Positions 33,638-44,350 of a stretch of 64,000 bases of DNA are shown here, in pieces. The stretch's first letter is position 1. Each line of letters begins with the position of its first letter. The stretch lies in contig JASANG010000606.1 of the NCBI GenBank assembly GCA_030248215.1, positions 62,001-126,000 on the forward strand, written 5' to 3'. The notes under the pieces were generated by a model. The model searched no databases, was not told where the DNA came from, and worked only from the letters and a program-made list of their open reading frames with translations. A program made the position numbers and the translations under genes. The stretch is from Enoplolaimus lenunculus (lineage: Eukaryota > Nematoda > Enoplea > Enoplida > Thoracostomopsidae).

Positions 33638-36600
33638 CTAAAACACAACTAGAAAAAATTGCTCAGCACTTGAGCAGCATGGAATATGCTTCATATTCCT
33701 ATTAAAAGGACAGTAACTAGACCAGCACATTCGTACGATGTAACCTGGAAAAATATGAAGAAACAATGGCGTCCAAAATCATGTTGACTATTAATTCTTC
33801 TGAAACATATTGCGGACAGCAAATCTATTTTTATGTTGAAAGCTTTCGCAGATTTATTAGTTATTTTAAGAAATTTCTTAGATAATGGCAGGGTTACAGA
33901 GACATGGCTGAAGTATAGCGATCTTTGCTTTTGCCAGATTAGTCGATGCTGCCAGAATACGGTGAGAATTTTGAGCCTCTAGTCGTGACTATGCAGTGAA
34001 ACAAATAACTCTATAGACCTGTAAACTTGTTTGTTTGACGTTAAGGTTAAAAGTCGGCTAAAGTCAAGAGTCGCTTTTAACTCATCAATTGTGAGTCATT
34101 CTGTAACAGCCACTTGTTTGAGAAAGTATCTAAAACAAAATTGGTCATCAATACTCTAACTCACCAATTATGTCGCCATACAGTGTTCTTATGAAATTCA
34201 ATTAACTATGTAAATAGAGAGCCAAAGGTGAGTTTAGTACGTTCTTGTAGAAAACTTCAATACACATTTTAAGCAAAACATTTGTTTCTTACAAAAAGAA
34301 AATTACAGAAATTTTGCTATCCGCAATATGTTTCAGAAGAATTAATAGTCAACATGATTTTGGACGCCATTGTTTCTTCATATTTTTCCAGGTTACATCG
34401 TACGAATGTGCTGGTCTAGTTACTGTCCTTTTAATAGGAATATGAAGCATATTCCATGCTGCTCAAGTGCTGAGCAATTTTTTCTAGTTGTGTTTTAGAT
34501 TTATTTCGAAGAATAATTTCTTTCTTATCCAGTTTCAACCGCTTTACCAAGCTGCTGTATATCCATCAATCTGAACAATGAAAAATTAGAAGACTGATTA
34601 AACTAAATACAGAGTTTCATTAAATCGTTTGCATGACAGGAACTTTTATCCTGACAACAAGCGCCTAACCAACGTATTTGTATAAAACCAACCATTGGGG
34701 CGAAACAACCACGGGGTGACATTGTTCGTTGGGTAAACCAACCGTTGGGGTGAAGCCAACCATTGGGCTGAAACCAACCGTTGGGGTGAAACCAACCGTT
34801 AAACCAGCCGGCGGAGTGAAACCAAGCGTTGGGGTGAAACCAACCGTTGGGGTGAAACCAACCGTTGGGGTGAAACCAATCGTTTGGGTGAAACCAACCG
34901 TTGGGGTGAAACCAACCATTGGGGTGAAACCAACCGTTGGGGTGAAACCAACCGTTAGGGTGAAACCAACCCTTGGGGTGAAACTAACCGTTGAGGGGAA
35001 ACCAACCGTTGGGGTGAAAGCAACCGTGCGGGTGAAACCAACCGTTTGGGTAAAACTAACCGTTGCGGTGAAACCAACCGTTGGGGTAAAACCAATCGTT
35101 GGGGTGAAACCAACCGTTGGAGTGAAACCAACCGTTGGGGTGAAACTAACCGTTGGGGTGAAACCAACCGTTGGGGTGAAACCAACCGTGCGGGTGAAAC
35201 CAACCGTTGCGGTGAAACCAACCGTTGGGGTGAAACCAACCGTTGGGGTGAAACCAACCATTGGGGTGAAACCAACCGTTTGGATGAAACTAACTGTTGC
35301 GGTGAAACCAACCGTTGGGGTGGAACTAACCGTTGGTGTAAAACCAACCGTTGGAGTGAAATCAACCGTTGGGGTGAAACCAACAGTGCGGGTGAAACCA
35401 ACCGTTAGGGTGAAACCAACCGTTGGGGTGAAACCAACCGTTGGGGTGAAACCAACCGTTGGGGTGAAACCAACCGTTGGGGTGAAACCAACCGTTGGAG
35501 TGAAACCAACCGTTGGGGTGAAACCAACCATTGGGGTGATACCAACCATTGAGGTGAAACTAACCGTTGGGGTAAAACCAACCGTTGCGTTGAAATCAAC
35601 CGTTGGGGTCGTTGGGGTGAAACCGATTGTTGGAGTGAAAGCAACCGTTGGGGTGAAACAGACTGTTGGGGTGAAACCAACCGTTGCGGTGAAACCAACC
35701 GTTGGGGTGAAACCAATCGTTGGGGTGAAATCAACCGTTGGGGTGAAACCAACAGTGCGGGTGAAACCAACCGTTGCGGTGAAACCAACCGTTGGGGTGA
35801 AACCAACCGTTGGGGTGAAACCAACCGTAGGGGTGAAACCAACCATTGGGGTGAAACCAACCGTTTGGATGAAGGTGAAACCAACCGTTGGGGTGAAACC
35901 AACCGTTGGGGTGAAACCAACCGTTGGGGTGAAACCAACCGTTGGGGTAAAACCAACCGTTACGGTGAAATCAACCGTTGGGGTGAAACCAACAGTGCGG
36001 GTGAAACCAACCGATTGGATGAAACTAACCGTTGCGGTGAAACCAACCGTTGGGTGAAACTAACCGTTGGGGTAAAAGCAACCGTTGGGGTGAAACCAAC
36101 CGTTGGGGTGAAACCAACTGTTGGGATGAAACCAACCGTTGGGGTGAAACCAACCGTTGGGGTCAAACCAACCGTTGGGGTGAAACCAACCGTTGGGGTG
36201 AAACCAACCGTTGGGGTGAAACCAACCGTTGGGGTGAAACCAACCGTTGGGGTGAAACCAACCGTTGGGGTGAAACCAACCGTTGGGGTGAAACCGACTG
36301 TTGGGGTGAAACCAACAGTTGGGGTGAAACCGACTGTTGGGGTGAAACCGACTGTTGGGGTGAAACCGACTGTTGGGGTGAAACCAACCGTTGCGGCGAA
36401 ACCGACTGTTGGGGTGAAACCAACCGTTGCGGTGAAACCAACCGTTGGGGTGAAACCAACCGTTGCGGTGAAACCAACCGTTGGGGTGAAACCAACCGTT
36501 AGGGTGAAACCAACCGTTGGGGTGAAACCAACCGTTGGGGTGAAACCAACCGTTGGGGTGAAACCGACTGTTGGAGTGAAAGCAACCGTTGGGGTGAAAC

Positions 36601-39600
36601 CGACTGTTGGGGTGAAACCAACCGTTGTGGTGAAACCGACTGTTGGGGTGAAACCAACCGTTGGGGTGAAACCGACTATTGGGGTGAAACCAACCGTTGG
36701 GGTGAAACCGACTGTTGGGGTGAAACCAACCGTTGGGGTGAAACCAACCGTTGGGGTGAAACCGACAGTGTTCATATATATGGTTCGCGCTTCTCAAGTG
36801 CGTATTTTCAGTTTAGTTTGCATGTTGGTACTCAAATAATAGCACACCTATTTCGTTTAAATTTTGTACACTGGTATACTGGTCCGTCGGCAATATCTTT
36901 GCCAACGGATTTGCCGAAAGAGCGTGGCCTTCAGTAGTTACGGTCAAAAAACTCGTTACAGAAAGTGCACGAAATTTTCCATTTTGGTTCAGCACTTTTT
37001 TCCCGTTAGCTATGTAATTTTACGGTTATAACTTTCAACACTTTATAGAGCTTGTGGTTGGTTTCATCCCAACAGTTGGTTTCACCCCAACGGTTGGTTT
37101 CACCCCAACAGTCGGTTTCACCGCAACGGTTGGTTTCACCCCAACAGTCGGTTTCACCCCAACGGTTAGTTTCACCCCAACAGTCGGTTTCACCCCAACG
37201 GTTGGTTTCATCCCAACAGTCTGTTTCATCCCAACGGTTCGTTTCACCCCAACAGCCGGTTTCACCCCAACGGTTGGTTTCACCCCAACGGTTGGTTTCA
37301 CCCCAACAGTCGGTTTCACCCCAACGGTTGCTTTCACCCCAACAGTCGGTTTCACCCCAACGGTTGGTTTCACCCCAACGGTTGGTTTCACCCCAACAGT
37401 TGGTTTCACCCCAACGGTTGGTTTCACCCCAACGGTTGGTTTCACTCCAACGGTTGGTTTCACCCCAACGGTTGGTTTCACCCCAACGGTTGGTTTCACC
37501 CCAACAGTCGGTTTCATCCCACCGATTCGTTTCACCCCAACAGCCGGTTTCATCCCAACGGTTCGTTTCACCCCAACAGTCGGTTTCACCCCAACGGTTG
37601 CTTTCACCCCAACAGTCGGTTTCACCCCAACGGTTGGTTTCACCCCAACATTTGGTTTCACCCCAACATTTGGTTTCACCCCAACGGTTGGTTTCACCCC
37701 AACGGTTGGTTTCACCCCAACAGTTGGTTTCACCCCAACGGTTGGTTTCACCCCAACGGTTGGTTTCACCCCAACGGTTGGTTTCACCCCAACGGTTGGT
37801 TTCACCCCAACGGTTGGTTTCACCCCAACAGTCGGTTTCATCCCAACGGTTCGTTTCACCCCAACAGACGGTTTCACCCCAACGGTTGGTTTCACCCCAA
37901 CGGTTGGTTTCACCCCAACGGTTGGTTCCACCCCAACAGTCGGTTTCACCCCAACGGTTGGTTTCACCCCAACGGTTGGTTTCACCCCAACAGTTGGTTT
38001 CACCCCAACGGTTGGTTTCACCCCAACGGTTGGTTTCACCCCAACGGTTGGTTTCACCCCAACAGTCGGTTTCACCCCAACGGTTGGTTTCACCCCAACG
38101 GTTGGTTTCACCCCAACGGTTGGTTTCACCCCAACGGTTGGTTTCACCCCAACGGTTAGTTTCACCCCAACAGTTGGTTTCACCCCAACGGTTGGTTTCA
38201 CCCCAACGGTTTGTTTCATCCCAACAGTCGGTTTCACCCCAACGGTTGGTTTCACCCCAACAGTCGGTTTCACCCCAACCGTTGGTTTCACCCCGACAGT
38301 CGGTTTCACCCCAACGGTTGGTTTTACCCCAACAGTCGGTTTCACCCCAACGGTTAGTTTCACCCCAACAGTCGGTTTCACCACAACGGTTGGTTTTACC
38401 CCAACAGTCGGTTTCACCCTAACGGTTGGTTTCAGCCCAACAGTCGGTTTCACCCCAACGGTTGGTTTCACCCCAACAGTCGGTTTCACCCCAACGGTTG
38501 GTTTTACCCCAACAGTCGGTTTCACCCCAACGGTTGGTTTCACCCCAACAGTCTGTTTCATCATAACGGTTCGTTTCACCCCAACAGTCGGTTTCACCCA
38601 AACGGCTGGTTTCACCCCAACGGTTGGTTTCACCCCAATGGCTGACTTCACCCCAACGGTTGGTTTACCCAACGAACAATGTCACCCCGTGGTTGTTTCG
38701 CCCCAATGGTTGGTTTTATACAAATACGTTGATTAGGCGCTTGTTGGCAGGATAAAAGTTTCTGTCATGCAAACGATTTATTGAAACTCTGTATTTAGTT
38801 TAATCAGTCTTCTAATTTTTCATTGTTCAGATTGATGGATATACAGCAGCTTGGTAAAGCGGTTGAAACTAGAAAAAATTGCTCAGCACTTGAGCAGCAT
38901 GGAATATGCTTCATATTCCTATTAAAAGGACAGTAACTAGACCAGCACATTCGTACGATGTAACCTGGAAAAATATGAAGAAACAATGGCGTCCAAAATC
39001 ATGTTGACTATTAATTCTTCTGAAACATATTGCGGATAGCAAAATTTCTGTAATTTTCTTTTTGTAAGAAACAAATGTTTTGCTTAAAATGTGTATTGAA
39101 GTTTTCTACAAGAACGTACTAAACTCACCTTTGGCTCTCTATTAACATAGTTAAATGAATTTCATAAGAACACTGTATGGCAACATAATTGGTGAGTTAG
39201 AGTATTGATGACCAGTTTTGTTTTAGATACTTTCTCAAACAAGGCGTTGTCACAAAATGACTCGCAATTGATGCTTTAAAAACGACTCTTGACTTTAGCC
39301 GACTTTTAACCTTAGCGAAAAATATACAAGTTTACAGGTGTACCGAGTTATTTGTTTCACTGCATAGTCACGACTAGTGGCTCAAAATTCTCACCGTATT
39401 CTGGCAGCATCGAGTAATCTGGCAAAAGCAAAGATCGCTCTACTTCAGCCATGTCTCTGTAACCCAACCATTATCTAAGAAATTTCTTAAAATAACTAAT
39501 AAATCTGCGAAAGCTTTCAACATAAAAATAGATTTGCTGTCCGCAATATGTTTCAGAAGAATTAATAGTCAACATGATTTTGGACGCCATTGTTTCTTAA

Positions 39601-41599
39601 TATTTTTCCAGGTTATTTCGAACGAATGTGCTGGTCTAGTTACCATCCTTTTAATAAGAATATGAAGCATATTCCATGCTGCTCAAGTGCTGAGCAATTT
39701 TTTCTAGTTAGTGAAATTATTAGTAAACTTCTTTTAAAATAACATATTTAAACGAAAGTTCACCTAAATCAAGCTGCATAATCACGTTCGTTGCATTTAT
39801 TTAGTGAGATCCGACGTATTGCGTACTGTTTGTTGACGTTTCTTACATTATTCTTAACCAGATATCAATCAATGAAATGCACAAACAGAGTTCCAATGTG
39901 CACCTTAGTACAAGCGTATGCGTGTGTTCATCGCATTGTGGTCCAATACTTTGGACCATGTAAAAATCAAGGGCGGAAAGTTTTTCTGTGGGACTGCAAT
40001 AGAGTAAGTTTAAGCTTTAGACAAATTATTTGCTTGCCTTAGGCTTAGGCTTAGGCTTAGGAATATGCTCGCGTCTGCTTACAAAAAGTGACTTGCTCAC
40101 CTGAAAAGGTTGCATGTCCGGTTCCGGAATGATAACAAATGCTGGACCTGGATCGCCAGTTTGAATGAAATCTGTACAACTGTCGGGATTAACTAATCCG
40201 AACGGTCGAGTGCAAACACGTACTTGTGCATTCTGTGTAGTCCAATACCTGAAATGAAAGCGAACAATTGTACGAACTGCAATAAGTTAAAGCCATGCAA
40301 CGTTTGCAACATCGCATCACTGTGTAGTGATATGCATCAGATTGGTGGTTCCAATCGCATTTGAACAACCATTGTATTTGTCGTTCAGAAAACTAACTTT
40401 TAAACATTATTATCTTCTTAGCGAGTCACCACAGTTCGCTTCAAACTACATATAATTGTAGAAAGTAAATAGATTTTAGTGCGTTTATACTGTTTAGTAA
40501 AATGTAAAAATATTATAGAAATTCAAACGTCAAACTATGAAGTAAGTGTTAAGTATACGAAGAAATGGGTGCGTAAAAACAATTACGTGAAAGAAAGTTC
40601 ACCATCTCCTTTTTGGCAGTCTACAGAATCTGAAACCAAGTGTGCTGACTGTTCTGCTGTCATTACTTTGTCAGGAAACGCTACAGTATAGCTTCCGGCT
40701 GAAAATGAAAATAAAATAACTTGAAAAAAATGTAAACTATTGACAATTTTGCAACTATTCCGTTCTACACTTCTTTAATACTTGTTTTCTTCTAAGCATA
40801 AGCCTAAGCCTAAGTCAAGCAAACAAATTAGTCTAAAGCTTAAGCTACTCTATTGTAGTCCCACGGAAAAACGTTCTGCTCCTGATCTGTACATGAGCCC
40901 AAAAGCTGATATCTAAAATTTATCGTACCATATCGCATTTGGATGTTCTAAATCCTGCTAAGTTTAACGTTTTTGATCCTTTACTCGAAAAAATCAGTAA
41001 AAGAAGGTTGCTAATCTACTGTAAACGACGTGAACGAAACACACAACATTAATATGAATTATTGCTATTTTCTTGCAAAACTATATGAAAAATACCGGAT
41101 ATGCCGATTTGCACTATTCTTTTGGAGTACGATATTTACTTGGCGTTATACTAGTTCCTGTTAACGCTCTCAGCCGCATTTGTGCAGGTTGACCTGATCC
41201 TTGTGTAAAATTGAAATCATCACCAGTATCGGTGTTGTACCAACGACAAGATGTTGTGAATTCACTGCACTGTAAGTCTTCAGCGTTTTGGATATTTGCG
41301 CACAAAATTGTATCTGAATAAATACATATTTTTATTAGGCAACTGTTTCATGAAAAAGTCAGAACTAAATTAGCAGCACCAAAAGTTTCAACATCGACGC
41401 TGTACTTGGACTGCATGTAAAAAATTTCTCGATAAACATAAGCACAAAATTATATAAATGAAAATTTCAATAAAATGACGCATAAACTGTGGTTAAACTG
41501 AATCTTTTTATCAAAACATCGTCAATTATAGAAAGACTCACCTATAAATGTTTCCAATATACTAGCAATAATAAAATATCGGCAGATTTCTAAATACAT
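33551..41599 (-). CDS. Secreted single-domain MAM-like protein, complete model
   Basis: Exons in order: 41542-41599, 41140-41313, 40587-40698, 40101-40248, 33551-33637. Lengths 58+174+112+148+87 make 579 nt, 192 residues plus TAA, all phases consistent. Exon 1 encodes a short signal-like peptide (MYLEICRYFIIASILETFI). The domain runs LQCSEFTTSCRWYNTD, GTSITP, VSDSVDCQKGDGELSF, YWTTQNAQVRVCTRP, DPGPAFVIIPEPD, PFQ, then FEANNFLSADDFVIIDDIQY and a final GEVGC. Six or more cysteines suit an extracellular, disulphide-bonded protein. Donors are GTGAGT, GTAAAT, GTAATT, GTGAGC. It is paralogous to domain 2 of the plus-strand gene at 22-31.4 kb and converges on it. Its last intron (33638-40100) contains a 6 kb foldback structure, which may affect splicing. 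Function unknown. Confidence 0.85.
33649..34487 (+). mobile_element. 0.85 kb inverted-ended element, left copy
   Basis: Starts CTAGAAAAAATTGCTCAGCA and ends with the inverse. Its own terminal inverted repeats are about 175 bp (to the GAAACATATTGCGGA block). The core is unique sequence with no reading frame of note. The mirror copy at 38869-39707 is nearly identical with scattered substitutions. Confidence 0.85.
34488..34520 (+). repeat. Inverted copy of the host exon start
   Basis: TTGTGTTTTAGATTTATTTC and the following GAAGAATAATTTC match, on the opposite strand and with a 2-bp gap, the acceptor and first codons of the last exon at 33551-33637. It is absent from the mirror position near 38869, where GTTGAAA abuts CTAGAAAA directly. 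Confidence 0.85.
34731..36768 (+). repeat. 18-bp minisatellite, left array (about 113 units)
   Basis: Unit GGGGTGAAACCAACCGTT with variants (ACCGACTGTT, ATTGGGG, GTGCGGGTG, GTTGCGG). Because the period is a multiple of three, several frames stay open over hundreds of codons, giving repeats of VGVKPT on one strand and GFTPTV on the other. It is interpreted as non-coding satellite. Confidence 0.95.
36769..37055. other. Central loop of the foldback structure
   Basis: About 290 bp of unique AT-rich sequence between the two inverted arrays. A CCGTCGGCAA...TTGCCAACGG short inverted pair is seen at about 36883-36908. There is no frame longer than 60 codons of note. Confidence 0.6.
37056..38672 (-). 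repeat. 18-bp minisatellite, right array (about 90 units)
   Basis: Same unit inverted (GGTTTCACCCCAACGGTT) with ACAGTC variants. It contains long-range homogenised blocks, such as alternating ACAGTCGG and ACGGTTGG units. It ends with TTGGTTTACCCAACGAACAA, the mirror of the left array border. Confidence 0.95.
38869..39707 (-). mobile_element. 0.85 kb inverted-ended element, right copy
   Basis: Reverse complement of 33649-34487 with a modest number of substitutions (for example AATATTTTTCC for CATATTTTTCC). It ends CTAG followed by TTAGTGAAATTATTAG, presumably the original intron sequence. Confidence 0.85.
39953..40070 (+). mobile_element. TTAGGC-bearing hAT-like MITE, right end missing
   Basis: GGACCATGTAAAAATCAAGG, CGGAAAGTTTTTCTGTGGG, ACTGCAATAGAGTAAGTTT and three perfect TTAGGC units before AATATGCTC, where it stops. 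It lies about 30 bp downstream of a MAM-like exon donor. Confidence 0.8.
40795..40900 (-). mobile_element. TTAGGC-bearing hAT-like MITE, left end missing
   Basis: AAGCCTAAGCCTAAG, AAATTAGTCTAAAGCTTAAG, GTAGTCCCACGGAAAAACGT and the end TCTGTACATGAGCCC. It is the complementary half of the structure seen at 39953-40070 and lies in an adjacent intron, so one element may have been split by a rearrangement. Confidence 0.75.
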
Positions 41600-41689
41600 T
41601 GGTAATTTCGTGTTTTGTTATAATAAACTTAAACAGGGACACGATTTTCATTTTTGATCTCATAACAGTTGGTGAAAACCTAACAAAGG

Positions 41690-41830
41690 GTTGCGCTATA
41701 CTTGCCGCTTGCCACCAGACGCCGCTGGACGCCGCCAGACGCAGCCGGACACCTGACGCGCGGCATGGTAAAGATTTTGCCGCATGACACCGCGCGCCGG
41801 ATGCGCGTTTTCGTTTTTTTCGCGTATATT
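41690..41830. promoter_or_regulatory. GC-rich patch upstream of the minus-strand MAM-like gene
   Basis: An isolated GC-rich block (TGCCGCTTGCCACCAGACGC, CGCCGCTGGACGCCGCC, GACACCGCGCGCCGGATGCG) starts about 90 bp upstream of the ATG at 41599. Its position suggests a promoter, but a related patch occurs inside an intron of the plus-strand gene (29795-30015), so it may simply be a repeat. Confidence 0.35.
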
Positions 41831-42021
41831 GTGCAAATGGCGACCAATAATCAACTGAATTCTCCGAAAACGAGAACACAAACGAGGCCGCGTGTGCTTG
41901 GATGCAATAGTTAACCGCTGTCGCTTCTAGTTTTAATCAGTTTCTGCCTCACACTTAGTAACAAAACCATTTTGAAACGCGCGTAAAAGTATGCGACTCT
42001 CAGCATTTGCATTTCAAGTGC

Positions 42022-42204
42022 GGCCCATGTAAATTTCAAAGGCGGACCGATTTTCTCGTAACTGCAACAGAGTACGATTAAGTTTTAGACTTATTTTTTG
42101 TTTAGGCTTAGGCTAATAGTTAGATACACGCTTATCTTCACGTTTAAGCGTAGGCTTAAGAATTTGCCTATGCTACTGTTACGGCATTATTCTATGCATT
42201 TGCC
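42022..42204 (+). mobile_element. TTAGGC-bearing hAT-like MITE
   Basis: GGCCCATGTAAATTTCAAAG, CGATTTTCTCGTAACTGCAA, TTTAGACTTATTTTTTG, a diverged array, and TATGCTACTGTTACGGCATT then ATGCATTTGCC. Confidence 0.75.
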
Positions 42205-43888
42205 AAATTGTTCAGCAAAAATGTTCATAGAGTTGTAGCAAAATTTGTGTCTATCCTACTACTTATTCAGTTGAGAATTTTTGCAATTGTCCTGACAGAT
42301 TGGCACGCTTAAACACCTGTTATGAGGTAAAGGCCAAATTCTGCTGATGTGTTATTTGAAACTTGAGTCATTTTGCCAATTTATATTCAGTTTACAATTT
42401 TTCCAAGATCTATTACTTCAAAAAAACCTAAATGCGTTGTCAGTAATAGAAACTGCAATTGTTACTGCAAAAGCGCAACGAATATATACGTAAACTTTAA
42501 CTGAAATTAAAAAACGAATAAAAGCTTGTAGACAAACATCTTTCAAGCGGATAAGTGTGGCTAAATATTATGTTCCTTAATCGGTAATGAATTGTCAGTG
42601 CAAGTTGTATAGAAATGTTTTAGTTACAAGAACAACAAGTCTTCAAAAAATGTAGAATAAAAAGCTGTCTATTCGCCGCTACAAAATCGGAAATATTTTA
42701 CACAGTAGTTCCAACGTTGAAATTCGAACACGTTGGAAATAATTGCAGAATTGTGTTGAAAAAACTTCTAGAATATTAACTTGTAGCATATACGATAATA
42801 CGGAAAAATTGAAAATCATAATGCTTCCACAAGCGCAAAAACGTTGATGGATGATTTGTCCACTGAAAAAATGACAGAACGATCAAATTACTATTTTGTA
42901 AAGTATCAATATTTGATAACGCATGATGATAAGCATACTTAACTTACTGCATACACTACAGAGCTATCATGTACAGAGCTATCATGTACCTATATGCCAG
43001 CAAAGGTGACCACAAACTTGCGGGGTTGAGTTCGCCAAAAATTCAAAAAGAGATTTACAGTTTTTTGGTATAGGAAAAATGAAATTAATCAGAAGTTAGG
43101 TTCCGAACTAAATGCTGCATATATCTGCAATAAATGTTGCATCAATGAGAAACATCAAAATCTAAAATTGATACTGCAATCACTTTATAATTAAAGAAGT
43201 ATATAGTAAGCACTTAGCAGGGATGCAACTGGAATTCGGGTTTGATTAGGAAACCGTTAGTATAGTATTCTTTTTAGCACCGTAGAATTGCTGGGGCGAT
43301 TGGAGGCACAACACTATTCACCATGCATCTCCCTAAGGAGGCACCGTAGCTTTAGTAAAGTGCCGCTGAATTTAGAACTTTGAAGCATGTGTATCCCTGG
43401 TCTTTCCACAAGTTTATAGAGAGGCATGTATACTACTCCTGCTGCTCCTACTGTCGGATCCAATGTGGAAACCAAGATTTGTATTTAAAGGTTAGCATTA
43501 ATATGGCGTATGGCTTCTGGCTCGAGTCCGTCACGAGTACTTCCACTATATGTCGTGCGGTCCCACATTTCAGAGTTTCCTTAATCCGCCACTGATTGAT
43601 CCCCAGTAAATCAGACTTTGCGATTACGGCAGCGTGAGAAAAACCAATATCTCACGGCTTCAGCGATGTTTTGTCGCTGTTATGCGAGTGATTTGCTGAG
43701 ATTATAAGTAATAAAATGTTTTTCGTTTTTCAGTTCTTTGCACGCCCTCTGAAAAAACGAAAAATAACCGGAAAAATCGTTTTTCCGTTCTTTTTTCCGG
43801 TGCCCAACCCTGATATTCGTCCACAAAAATCTTAAACGAAGGTAGCTCACCAATTCCACAAAATTGTTTTACGAAAGATAGAAATATG

Positions 43889-44083
43889 GGCCCATGTATA
43901 GAACAGAGCAGGACCGTTTTCCGTAGGGGCTGTAATAGAGCCAGTTTAAGCTTTAGACTATTTTTTGCTTAGGCTTAGGCTTAGGCTGAGGTACAGGCTC
44001 ATCCATTCACTTAGGGTTAGGCTTAGGCTTAGGTTTAAGAATATGCTTAAACTACTGTTCCGGCCCTGTTCTTTACATGGACC
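43889..44083 (+). mobile_element. TTAGGC-bearing hAT-like MITE with exact 8-bp target duplication
   Basis: Complete copy flanked by GAAATATG on both sides (43881-43888 and 44084-44091). Ends GGCCCATGTATAGAACAG and TTCTTTACATGGACC. Internal order: CCGTTTTCCGTAGGGGC, AGTTTAAGCTTTAGAC, TTGC(TTAGGC)3, a GGCTCATCC break, a second TTAGGC block, GAATATGCTTAAACTACTG. This copy defines the family. Confidence 0.95.
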
Positions 44084-44117
44084 GAAATATGGAGCAATTT
44101 TTGCTTTACCATTTTTA

Positions 44118-44350
44118 CAGCAGGACAGTCAGAACAGCAGGATAGCTGGGTCATCAGAAAGTAGGACAGAGCCGCCGAAACAGCAAGACAGGCGGAATAG
44201 CAAAAAGAAAGATAGCTGGGACAGCCGGAACAGCACGATAGCCGGGATACCAGGACCGCTGGGACAGCAAGACAGCCAAGACAGCAGGACAGTTGTATAG
44301 CCCTTACAGCAGGATAGCAGGGATAGCAAGCCAGCCGGGACAGCAGAAAC
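44118..44350. repeat. GACAGC-type short-period minisatellite
   Basis: About 230 bp of imperfect 9-11 bp units of the form CAGCAGGACAG, CAGCCGGGACAG, CAGGATAG. It follows the MITE at 43889-44083 by 35 bp. Non-coding. Confidence 0.85.

Larger units (their letters stand above)
33649..39707. mobile_element. 6 kb foldback-like palindrome with minisatellite arms
   Basis: Arms read outward to inward: an 849-bp inverted-ended element (33649-34487; mirror 38869-39707), about 200 bp of shared unique sequence (34532-34730; mirror 38672-38868), then an 18-bp array (34731-36768; mirror 37056-38672), around a 290-bp loop (36769-37055). Long inverted repeats made of short tandem repeats around a central loop are the hallmark of foldback elements (family knowledge: FB/Galileo, nematode Tc4-type). 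No transposase is present. The whole lies in the last intron of the minus-strand MAM-like gene. Confidence 0.8.

Noticed and set aside
34731-38672. Possible CRISPR-like array
   Set aside because: The units are contiguous with no unique spacers, and the DNA is clearly eukaryotic.
34729-38736. Very long open frames (up to about 560 codons) encoding VGVKPT or GFTPTV repeats on both strands
   Set aside because: An 18-bp period is a multiple of three, so several frames of the array stay open at once. There is no unique coding flank, signal or splice context, and the arrays are inverted copies.
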